Shown here one piece after another: positions 34,453 to 45,200 of a DNA stretch of 64,000 nucleotides. The first letter of the stretch is position 1. Each line of letters starts with the position of its first letter. A model generated the notes under the pieces. That model made no database searches. It was not told the origin of the DNA and saw nothing but the letters and a program-made list of their open reading frames with translations. Both the position numbers and the translations under genes were made by a program. Source of the stretch: Yamagishiella unicocca (taxonomy: Eukaryota; Chlorophyta; Chlorophyceae; Chlamydomonadales; Volvocaceae); NCBI GenBank assembly GCA_003116995.1, contig BDSL01000043.1, forward strand, positions 620,001 through 684,000. Direction: 5' to 3'.

Positions 34453-35220
34453 GCGCTTCGTCCGCAGGGAGGAGTCGGACGACGGGCAGCTGTTTTTGGA
34501 GGTGGTGGAGCGGGTGGGTTGGTGGGGGATGGCAAGCGGGTGACCCTCCCATCACCTTCCCAATGAGCAACCCCACGCCCAAGATGCAGTGTACGGCAGA
34601 GCAGCCGCTGACGTGGGCGGCTTCCTGGGCCACACCAACGCCGTGACGGAGAAGAGGCTGGTGGCGGAGACGCTACTCGACATGACTGGGGGGGACAGCC
34701 TGCGCTAGGGTGAGGCGGCGGGAGGGGGCAGGGAGGGGGCCAGGGAGGGGTGAGAGGCCAGCAGCCGCAACACCCCGTCGGCGGGCACCAGCGCCATGAT
34801 GTACGACCCGCCGTATGACGCGGGCGGCAATAACTTGCTGTACAGACGGAGGGAGTGGACGTACTCGACCCGGGGCAGGCTGCCGCACACTGCCCCACCC
34901 AGCCTTGCGATGAAGGCGTAGCAAAGGCCCGGAAACCAGTTCCTGGCAACAGCGATAACGTCAACAGCGCCGCGCATGGCCGTCTGCATCGCCCTGCTGG
35001 TTTGCCCAACCGGTTTGCCACCGTGCGAAGCAGCCAGGACGATAGCGCCCAAGACGCCGCCACGGCATCGCCGGCATCGTTCCTGACACCCAGCGTGAGG
35101 AGGCTCGGCCCAGCTTGGCCCGCCACCGACGCAGCGGACACCACACGGTGAGGGCAGCCCCGACGTCAGCCGCACGCCCACCGCCTCCACCAGGCCCAGC
35201 AGCGCCAGCAGCTTTTTTTA

Positions 35221-38200
35221 GCAGATGTTGATCCGTCGTGGGAATCTATGCCTTGAATAGTTTGCGGTTTGACGACTTGAATAGTCTGCGACGAGGAACT
35301 TCATGACTCTGTCGTTCACCGGGTAATTACCGGTAGTCTAACCGTCCAGTGCGCATGCGGCACTCCAGTAATCTAATTAAGGGCGATATTTTAGTCTGAT
35401 TACATGCTGAATGCTTAAACAATATAGTCTTCTGTCGCCGAGCCGTGAGCTTCCACCGGCCTTGTAGTTGGCGCATCTTGGATTGCTTATACACCAGGCA
35501 ACCTTGGTTGAAACCAAACATGAATACCACAACCAAACGAGGATACGATGCCCGCCTGCCTTCTCTTGGCTGGTGGAAGAAGTAGAAAGGTAGCGTAGGA
35601 ATACTTTTGCATACCTTTCTGCGCTGCCTGCATCTTGCAGCAAGATTGGGAAGGACACGGCCACTAGATGCTCTCGTGGAGGCGACAGCAGCAGGCTGCT
35701 GTGCTGCAGTCGGCGGACGGTAGGATGGCGCGGAAGGCTTTCGAATACCAGCAAGTGGGCCTGCTGCGCGAGGACCTGGCTCTCGGCACAACGACGATGC
35801 CAACCAACGGCAGCTTCGAATTTGTGCTGGTTCCAAAGGTTATCAGGGCCACGCTGGTGGCTGCGGACGTCTGCGTTCGGACAAACCGTGCTTCCACAAT
35901 CCCCAGCCCAGCGCGCTTCATGGCTGCACGTTGCGAGCCTGCTGCGATTCGCCGTGCCCTGTCACCCGTGTACCCTGTATCCCACTACTCCCCTACCCTT
36001 ACATTTCGAAGCTGCCTGAATTGCCGAACTTGCTACCAGGTGTGCCTCATCTCCATCCCCTTCTGAGCCCGGCCGTGGACAGCACATTCGGGCCCATGGT
36101 TGGGCCGCTCGACACCTCCGGCATGCCAAAAGCCCTCTCCTCAGCTGACGAGGACGGGATTTGAATCCGCGCCCTTACGGACTAGTAGGTTTCCTTCCTG
36201 ATACTGCACCAGGTAGTCCTGAAACTAGCGCCTTAGACCGCTCGGCCACCTCGTCATGCAACCCTTCGATGGCCTCATTGCAATCGCTTCAGTCCAACGC
36301 GCACATTGTGTGCACACACGACGGGGGGGGGGGCGCCGGGTGCGGAAGGGGGAGCGGGCAGCGGGGGGGGCGTCGGGGTTGACATGCTGGAGGAGCCGCA
36401 TATTGCCGGATGTGACGCCGGTGTGGGGCTGCCATGCAGAGGCTTTCGCGGCCAGGGTGCGACATGTGTCGTAGAACAACCCTGGAGTGGGAACTCTTAC
36501 CCTTGCGCTTAACGTTCCTGCTTGCACTGCGAAGGATCACAGTTGTTAGTGTGCAGCAGGGCCAGGGGGCGCTGCTTTGGTCGGTAGCGTCCGCTTTCTC
36601 CACGGGCCTCCATTTCGGACGGATCCAAGTGCGATATCGCGCGGATCCAGAGCATGTTTGGATTCAAGCTCAGAGTTGCTGCGCAGGTACGGCCGGGCAG
36701 TGCTGCGCCGGAGTTGGAGTCCCGGTGAGGCGGTGGCCACCGGGGCCCTAGGCGAGGTTGTGGGTGCCGGTAGTGCCGTAGGTGGTGGTGTTGGTGTCGG
36801 AGAACAGGTCTAGGAAGGTGGTCATGGTGCGGATGGAGGAATAGTTGGTGCTGAGGAACCGTCCGCCTTGCAGGGGAGGGAGCCCCTGGTGGTCTTGTGT
36901 CCACACCCTGCCTATGTCCTCCGCCTCATCGCCATTTCGCCCACCCTCTCCAAATCCATATCACCACAAAGTAACAACCCAACCGCCGCAACCTCCTCAC
37001 AGGTCTATCTCTTGGCGGATGCGTACGCCATCCATGGTGCGATCCGCAAGGTCACTCGCTTTGAGTAGCTGCGCTATGCTGTAGTCCTGGTGGGAAGAAC
37101 CAGGGGGCCGCGGCGCGTTGGGAGGCAGTGTGTGCGAGCCGGTCGCTGTAAAGTGCTGCCATGGGCCTTGCACATTCCACAGGTTGCAGGGACGCTGGGG
37201 ACGGCGAGCAGCGACTGGATCGCGGAGTCACAGCTACCGGAGCTATGAGGTGAGGCGGAGGATAGGCATGGCACGCTAGCGCGTGGCGTGTCTCATCAAA
37301 CGGTTTTGACAGCTTTGCAAGGCGCGTTCGAATACGGGCTATGTGGTCCGAAACAGCACGTGGGACACACTGCAGCTGTCGCGTGAGTCGGTCCTTACGT
37401 AGAGCCACCGTGCAGCTGGCAGGTCCACGGGCAGAATTGTTGTGAATACACTGTGTGTTGCGGCGATGACCGTGAGTTGCAAGGATTCGACTGGGCAAAC
37501 GCCAGATGGAAATGAGGTAGCAGGGGATTCAGATTCCACAACAGGATGACGGCGTTTTTCAACGCCATTTCCTCTTGAACATTCATCGGTACCTAAGATT
37601 TGTGAGGACACTGAGCAGCCCAGGGGCGAACGGGCAGTCCCATTCCTACTAGTCGAGTATGGTTTGGTGCAGAGTGCTCGGCGGGGCTGTGCCACTGCGT
37701 GAACATGTGCAAGCGTGATGGGCATGTTGGCCCTGACGGATACAGCAGACAGCAGCCAGCCTTGCTGCTGCTTACATACGGATTGAGTCACCGCTGCCGC
37801 CACCGCCGCCGCCCCGACCCGGCCGCGCGTCAAGCGCTTCGTCCGCAGGGAGGAGTCGGACGACGGGCAGCTGTTTTTGGAGGTGGTGGAGCGGGTGGGT
37901 TGGTGGGGGATGGCAAGCGGGTGACCCGCAGCAGCGCCCCATCACCTTCCCAATGAGCAACCCCACGCCCAAGATGCAGTGTACGGCAGAGCAGCCGCTG
38001 ACGTGGGCGGCTTCCTGGGCCACACCAACACCGTGACGGAGAAGAGGTTGGTGGCGGAGACGCTACTCGACATGACTGGGGGGGACAGCCTGCGCTAGGG
38101 TGAGGCGGCGGGAGGGGGCAGGGAGGGGGCCAGGGAGGGGTGAGAGGCCAGCAGCCGCAACACCCCGTCGGCGGGCACCAGCGCCATGATGTACGACCCG

Positions 38201-38610
38201 CCGTACGACGCGGGCGGCAATAACTTGCTCCACAGACGGAGGGAGTGGACGTACTCGACCCGGGGCAGGCTGCCGCACACTGCCCCACCCAGCCTTGCGA
38301 TGAAGGCGTAGCAAAGGCCCGGAAACCAGTTCCTGGCAACAGCGGTAACGTCAACAGCGCCGCGCATGGCCGTCTGCATCGCCCTGCTGGTTTGCCCAAC
38401 CGGTTTGCCACCGTGCGAAGCAGCCAGGACGATAGCGCCCAAGACGCCGCCACGGCATCGCCGGCATCGTTCCTGACACCCAGCGTGAGGAGGCTCGGCC
38501 CAGCTTGGCCCGCCACCGACGCAGCGGACACCACACGGTGAGGGCAGCCCCGACGTCAGCCGCACGTCCACCGCCTCCACCAGGCCCAGCAGCGCCAGCA
38601 GCTTTTTTTA
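35221..38610 (+). repeat. 3.3-kb tandem unit 3 (about 3390 bp)
   Basis: Third direct copy: plus frame 35668-36066, tRNA-Leu 36147-36255, minus exon 36748-36866, minus frame 37339-37833, minus gene fragment 38095-38580. About 38 bp of a fourth unit start (CAGATGTTGATCCGTCGTGG) follow before the sequence diverges near 38650. Confidence 0.85.
36147..36255 (-). tRNA. tRNA-Leu(CAG)-like gene with intron, unit 3 copy
   Basis: Identical in all recognisable elements to the unit 2 copy: acceptor stem, intact D-loop GG, CAG anticodon, 30-nt intron, long variable arm and the A53 B-box variant. Confidence 0.75.
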
Positions 38611-38699
38611 TCAGATGTTGATCCGTCGTGGGAATCTATGCCTTGAATCAACGCGTCATCTGAAGCACTGTCAATACCCAATTGTAATTTTATCCACCG

Positions 38700-39430
38700 T
38701 AGAGCGGATGCGGCTGTGTGGCTGGGAGACTTTTGCCATCGTACGGCGACAGCCGCGAGACACGAGATGACTTTCAGACTCTGTCCCACTCTGAAGTCTC
38801 TCATGGCCAGGGAATTATCGAAAACCATGTCAGCCGATGTGGACGCATCATCAGACACTGGAAAACAGTCCTTGTGCGTGAAGTATTTGCACACGGACCC
38901 TGACATTTGCGGCACGCTTATGCGGTCCGGCGGGGAACAGCAGCGCCCCACAGTGTTGTTTAGCATATACTTCTACCCTCTCTGTCGCCCTTACTTGAGG
39001 CTTGGTGCGCATGAAGCAAGGCAGGTATAACTCAGGTGACTACTGCCGCGAGAACAAGCGTATGTATATGTTTAACCCTTGCAGAGAACAACGCGTAACA
39101 TTCTAAGCTGGGGTTCTTACGCCTTACTTTTCATGCTTACAAACATGCTGCAAGCTTGCAACGCAAATCATCGTACCGACCCTCGCTCCTAACCGGAAAA
39201 TATTTCGAGACGGCCTTTCCCGGGGAGCGAACGAGGGAACAAGTAACGCACGTAGACCGACCAGCACTGACTAGCCCAGAGCTGCCATCGTGACACTGAC
39301 AAACAGCTTCGAACCTGACCATATAGCCCTATCCGCATTGCTTGAACCTCCCATTTGTCGTCCCCGCGCCCAGTGCGGGCGGCAGCGAGCCTCGCTCAGA
39401 GGCCATTTATTTACACATACATCCATGTCC
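38700..39430 (+). repeat. Diverged long direct repeat, right copy
   Basis: Partner of 25690-26370. It retains a 104-codon open stretch (38716-39030) that includes the shared KYLHTDPDICGTLMRSGGEQ segment. Together the two copies lie on either side of the tandem array. Confidence 0.65.
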
Positions 39431-39469
39431 TCTGCTGTGGGGCATGACCGGGGGGATCTGGCAAGCATT

Positions 39470-39610
39470 CCGACACTGCCCGCCCGCTCATTCATTCCCC
39501 TGCCAACCCCCGCCACCCGCTCATTCGTTCCCCTGCCTCCCCCCCCCCGCCCGCTCATTCATTCCCCTGCCAACCCCCCGCCGCCGCCTGCTCATTCATT
39601 CCCCCCTCCC
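39470..39610. repeat. CCCGCTCATTCATTCCCCTGCC imperfect tandem repeat
   Basis: Four to five imperfect units of about 27-36 bp rich in CTCATTCATTCCCCTGCC. Non-coding. Confidence 0.6.
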
Positions 39611-39662
39611 GCGCGCCGCGCAGCTCGGCACTGAGGGCTACTGCCCTGCGCGGTTACACATT

Positions 39663-39732
39663 TAGGCGTCAGGGGATGATGCACCCGATGGCTCGACCTT
39701 CTGGTCTGGGGCCCACTGTAGCATACAGTTAC
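39663..39732 (+). repeat. Dispersed exon-like motif, forward copy outside the main clusters
   Basis: Reads SGDDAPDGSTFWSGAHCS. Several base changes relative to other copies are silent in this frame (GGTTCT to GGCTCG, for instance), while Trp, Ser, Gly and His are kept. Confidence 0.6.
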
Positions 39733-39999
39733 GACTGCTACACATTTAGGGACCGAGCCATCTCATGCGGATCCGTATGTGTATTCGGTACTATTACTAA
39801 TATGTGATGTGATGTGGCGCACAATCCGTGAAGGACCCGCATGCATGTGGCATGTGTTAGGAAACCGAGCGACGAACGAAGAATGAGCTCCTGTTTGAGA
39901 GGCGCGTCTGAACACCGTAAGACATAAGACAGACAGCAGCTAGCTATGTGTGGGCTGCTGTCCATCGCGTGTATGCGTCATAACAAAGCCGAGACGCGA

Positions 40000-42216
40000 T
40001 TCGATCGGTTCTGCTGCTGGGCCCTTCTTCGGGCCCCAGAGCGGGCGCCAGTAAGCATCCCTTTCAACGCAGTTCTGAAGTGCCAGCAGATGGCCCTTCC
40101 CTCGTGCCCAGAGGCCATCTGTGACAGTTACTACAACCTCAACTACCACGTACGCACGTAACCGTTTTCCTTCTCGAGTAGGTAGGTACGGAACAATTTT
40201 ACATTTCAGTTGCTAGTAAGTTATACGCGCGCGGCGCCACACTGCCTGGTGCCTGCCTCCGAGGGGTACCACCACGCCCCGCTAGCGTAACCGCACACAG
40301 ACGGCACGTCGCCACCGCTGGCACGCACCTGCTACGGTCGAAGACCAGCACCGCTGCAAGCAGGCAAGCAGGCATGCAGGCAAGCAGGCAAACAGGCAAA
40401 CAGGCACCAGCATCAGATGGAACCAGACCAGGCCGGAGCGAGGCGAGGCGAGGCACGAGCCCCTCTCGAGCCCTCTCGCTGCGGGGCCTGCCCAGCGCCA
40501 CCCTAGGGCAGGAGCCAGCAGGTGGGCGGGCCTGGGGAAGGGCGGACTGTTCTGAGCGGCATCCGCCCGCCATCGCAACCGACGATAACGCGATGCGAGC
40601 TCCCGCCGCCAGCCTGCCAACCCCCCCCCCAGTTCGTGTCAACGGTTTTCACGGCAACCCCGTCATCCCAAACTGCGCGGACGGGCCGGCTAGCACCGCC
40701 CTACTATCTACATACGTGCCACAAACAACGCGACGTATGCTACCGCAGCACGGTACTCGCCCGCAAGAAAAAAGCTAATGAAGTAATAATGCGCACATTC
40801 TGCACGGCAGTTTTTCCGCCGTACACTGTATCTGTACGAACGTAGAACGCACGGCGGCACGACATATGTATGGGCTGGACTACAGCGCACACGCCTAGCA
40901 GCCAAAACGGCGGACGATCCAACAACAAACAAACAAAAACTGCTGGGCACATTGCGTTTCGTGCCGCAGCGGCGCAGCTACAATTTTCGGTCGCCCGGTG
41001 CTGCCAGCCGGGTCTCAAAGAAAGCGCAAAAGGGACGAGAGCGCGTCCTCCCATAGGAGTCCTGCAGCGCCCTGCCTCCCGGAGGTGGGGCCTTCCGAGA
41101 GGCGGAAAGGGGACAATTTCTGGCGAGCAGCGATGCAAGACGCCCGGCCGAGGCCAAGGGAGCCGGATGTCCAGCTGCGGCCCGAGGCCAGCAGCAGGCA
41201 CAGCGGCTCTCCAAACACGCAGGGAGGTAGAGTACAATACGTTGGTACATGTAATGGTACATTTCGGGTTCCAAAGGATCTCAGAGTACAGGAAGGAAGG
41301 AGGAGATGCAGGTAGGGAATGTAAATCGGACCTGGATGCTCCTCTTTTCTGTCATGTTAGTGTACACCTTGCCTTCGTCATCATATCGACACACCGTGCG
41401 CCACTGGCATGCAAAACGCGGCACATGTGTGCGTTGTCGGCGATGAAGAGGCCTCCTTGTCGTCCTTGTCGTCCTTGTCTAGGCGTTCTACTGTCAATCA
41501 GTCGGCCGCAAGGCCATGTACATGGTGCGCCCGACAGTGCTTCGATGCAGGCTGATGAACCCCATCAGTCCTTCCAGGACTGATGGGGCAGCGGCATAAC
41601 TGAGAGCCGTGTAGGTGCTCCCCGAACGAGTGTGTGCATGTGCGCGCGCATTCGGTTGGTGAGCGGTTGAGGCGGCGCAACTGTGTCGGGTACCCATGCT
41701 GCCACGTGGGCCGCGCTCGTCACCTACGCCGACGATGATTCCAGCCACCTCCAATCGAGAAGCCATGCAGAGCTACGCGTGTTAACACGCCGGGCAAGTA
41801 AGAGGCCCTCCTGCCACCCGGCCCCCCCCCCTCCATCTTTCATCCCTCGTTGCCCCGCCTGCTGCGTCCGCAGCAACCGGCCAGCAGACGCCCCGTCCTC
41901 CCATAGGAGTCCTGCAGCGCCCTGCCTCGCAGAGGTGGGGCCTTGCGCCTCCGCTGCACCCCCACCCCCACATCCACCTCCACCAACTCAACACTGCCGC
42001 AATCATACATCATCGCTCTCGGCATCGTACTCCACACCGGCCGCAGCCGCCGCAGCCACTGCAGCCTCCACAGCCGCTTCCCGCGACAGGGCTCGGCGAC
42101 AGGTCCACGCCCCAGTCTTGCGTCAGGCGCCAGCACGGCCTCCCCCTCCATCCATCCATGCGCCCGCCGGCTACCAGAGAGGCTGAGGGCGGCGTCACAC
42201 TCCGCGCACTCCTCCT
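40000..42216. other. Spacer without a recognised gene
   Basis: Contains a (GCAAGCAG)n-like tract at 40362-40405 and a 51-bp direct repeat at 41044-41094 and 41894-41945 (core CCATAGGAGTCCTGCAGCGC). No supported exon. It ends at the stop codon of the minus-strand NAP gene. Confidence 0.5.
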
Positions 42217-45200
42217 TCACGCCGCCCACTTGAACCTGGCGCGAACAAACTCCAGCGTGTCCAGGAACACCAGCACCTGCAGGCAGCACCAACGGAAACC
42301 GAAAACTGAAAACCGAAACCGACCAACCCGATCGCAATCAGGGTGAGAGGGCAAGGCGCGAGTGGCAGGTTGACGCCGGTGGCGGGGGGTGTGGGGACGG
42401 CGGTGACGGTAAGTGGCGGCGGTGCGGGGGGTGAACATACACACGCACCCCTGGGAACATACACACACGCACGCCAGCTGTGAGGCCGTGTGGGCCCTAT
42501 GCCTTGGGCAGCCCAGCCCAGCCCCGGCAGCTCAGATTGCGTCAACATTTGATACAGTGCTATTACTGGTATTTGGCAGAAACATCGTTTCAAATGTCGA
42601 CCAGGTCGGCGTTCACCTGGACGTAAATTTTCCAATACGGAATGTGGAATGTCTGGTGTCGCAGGTCATACAGCAGCAGAGGGGGCGGGAGCCATGTTCG
42701 CCAACGGCCCCTCACCACCGCCATTACCACCAAACTGCCACCAAACCCATGATCATCCCCAGGACTACTACTTCCGCCCTTCCCCGCTCGCCGTATAGCG
42801 CCCGCCGTACACTTCCGTACGTAAAACACACACCCCACCCCACCCCCCCGCCGCCCCCACCCCAGCCCTCTGAGCCCACCCCGCCTCCCCCACCTGCGCC
42901 AGGATCATGACGGCGACGAAGGCGGCGATGATGAAGCTGGCGGAGCCGCCGCCGCCGAACAGCTGCCGCAGCAGGCCGCCGATGCCGCCGCCGCCGCCCT
43001 CGCCGTCCGCGCCGCCGCCGCTGCCCGCCCTCCTGCGGCCCGACCGAGAGGAGGCAGCTGCGCGCGAAGCTGCCCGGCGGGAAGCCCTGCGCCTGGTGGC
43101 TGCTGCATCGTCTCCGTCCTCCTCGTCCTGCGGGGTTCGGGGTCGGGGTTTTGGGGGTTTTGGGTTTGGGGGTTTGGGGTTTGGGGTTTGGGGTTTGGGG
43201 TTTGGGCTTTAGGGTTTAGGGTTTTGGGTTTGGGGATTGGGTTTGGGATTTGGGGATTTGGGGTTTGGATTTGGGGTTGGTTGAGGCTGGATAGGCGAAG
43301 GGAGCCGTGGTGGAGTTGACCTGGCCGACAAATGCCGTACCGCGCCCTGCCTCGTCCCTCCCCTCCCGCTTCGCAAGTCGGCGAGGCACAAAGCAGGCTC
43401 CGACCCTCACCCTCACACCCCCACCCCTCACCCTCACCCCCCACCCACCCATGAAGGCTATGCAGCACCTACATTTCCCCAGTCGAGTTACCACCCATCA
43501 CCCTCCCCCTCCCCCCACCCCACCCGTCTTGCACCCCCCCACACCCCTCCCGCCACACCTCTTCATCCTCGTCCTCCTCGTCCTCCTCCTCGTCCTCCTC
43601 GTCGTCATCCCGCTCGTCACCCAGGTCGCTGACATCCACCTTGGTCTGTGGGGGGGCGGGGGGGGATTACAGTAATAGACCCGCGGGAGGGGGAGGGGGA
43701 GGGTGTTAGAGAATCCGCGAATCCAGGGGGAGGGGGAAGGCGTGATTACGACATCGACACATGGTCGGAGGACCGATGGCGGGCGTGCTGATTCAGAAGC
43801 GGGATGCAGTGGGTTGTGAGTTGCCCCGTACGTCACAGGAGGGAGCCACCGGAGGAGGCTCCGAGCGAGCAGGGCCCTCCCCCTTCATTCCCCGCCCTCA
43901 CCCCGGCCGCACAACCCGTCACCCGAGCTGGCACCAACCTCCCCGAGTCACGTCCGACGCAGCCCTGCCCGTCCACCCCAGGCTGCTCCGGAACCATGCG
44001 CCTCGGCTCTCTAACACGCCCTGGCGATCCGCCAAAAGCCTCTGAAAACCCCGCCTCCCTCCGAAACCCCCTTCCAAACCCCCTCCGAAACCACGCCCCA
44101 CCTGCGCCGCCAGCCTGCCGGCGAAGTAGACCAGGAAGTTGATCACCTCGCCCATGAACTCCTCCTGGGCCTGAGGGGACCGGGGGCGGAGGGGGGGGGC
44201 CGAGGAAAGACCGGGGGCGGGGGCGGGGGGGCGGGGAAAGACCGGGGGCGGAGGGGGGGGCGGGTTGGTATCGGGTGTTGTTGGTGTCGGGTGTTGGTAT
44301 CGGGTGTTGGCCTGGGGCTGAGCTTGCTTGCTCAGATGCAAGCCGCGGCCTCAACAGTGCACTGCCCCTGCCCCGCACCATGTGTTGGGGGACACCGCGA
44401 GACCGAGAACCCATTCTTGCATCGTTTGAGCGGCACGGCCCCGGTGGTGGGGGTCTCCCGGACCCGGGGGGCGGGGTTTCGAGGAAGACCCGTGGATGCG
44501 AGAAAACACCGTTAAGAACAGACGTTTTGAGATGCATGCTGGAGGACTGGGTTGAGGAAACGAAAGACGGAGGTCGTAGGTCGACCTTCGGCGGCTAAGC
44601 TAAATCGGCTGCGGATAGACGAAAGGGATCGAGGACCCCGCGCGACGCAAGGAAACGTTTCGCGGAACCGGGGGGCGGGGTGGGGTGGGGTCCTTGGATA
44701 GCGAGGAACAACGGAAAGGACTGAGGGCGGTTTTGTTCCGCCTATGCGCCAGCTTGAACTCCCACGTCGAGTAAGCGGTTGCTTTTTTTCACCCTCCCGC
44801 TCTCACCTGCACCGCCTCCTCCTGCGCCGCGCGGCTCTGTCCGGGGATGCTGAACGCCCGACAGAGCGCCCCTAAGCACCGGCAGCAGCGGCGGCGGCGG
44901 CGGCGGCAGGACTTCGGTTAGCGTCATGACGGATAAGGATGCATTCGTACAGACAGGTGTGGGCGCCGGGCCGGGGTGCGCCTGCCTCCTCAGTCCTCAC
45001 CCCCACCCCCTTCCATTCCCTTCTCCCACATCCTCGCTGTCCGCCGAGCATGCCCCCATTATCCTGTCGTTTTCGTGTCAACGGTTTTCGCCCCCCCCCC
45101 CCCGCCTCGCTGGGTCACCTGGGGAGCCGCCGAAGAAGGCGAAGAAGCTGGGCACCTGGCGGGGGCGGGAGGCGCGGCCGCCGCCTGCCGCAGCGGCAGC

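Larger units (their letters stand above)
31836..35220 (+). repeat. 3.3-kb tandem unit 2 (about 3385 bp)
   Basis: Starts at GCAGATGTTGATCCGTCGTG after a T-rich junction. Nearly identical to unit 3. Same internal layout: plus frame 32283-32681, tRNA-Leu 32762-32870, minus exon 33367-33485, minus frame 33958-34452, minus gene fragment 34705-35190. Confidence 0.85.
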
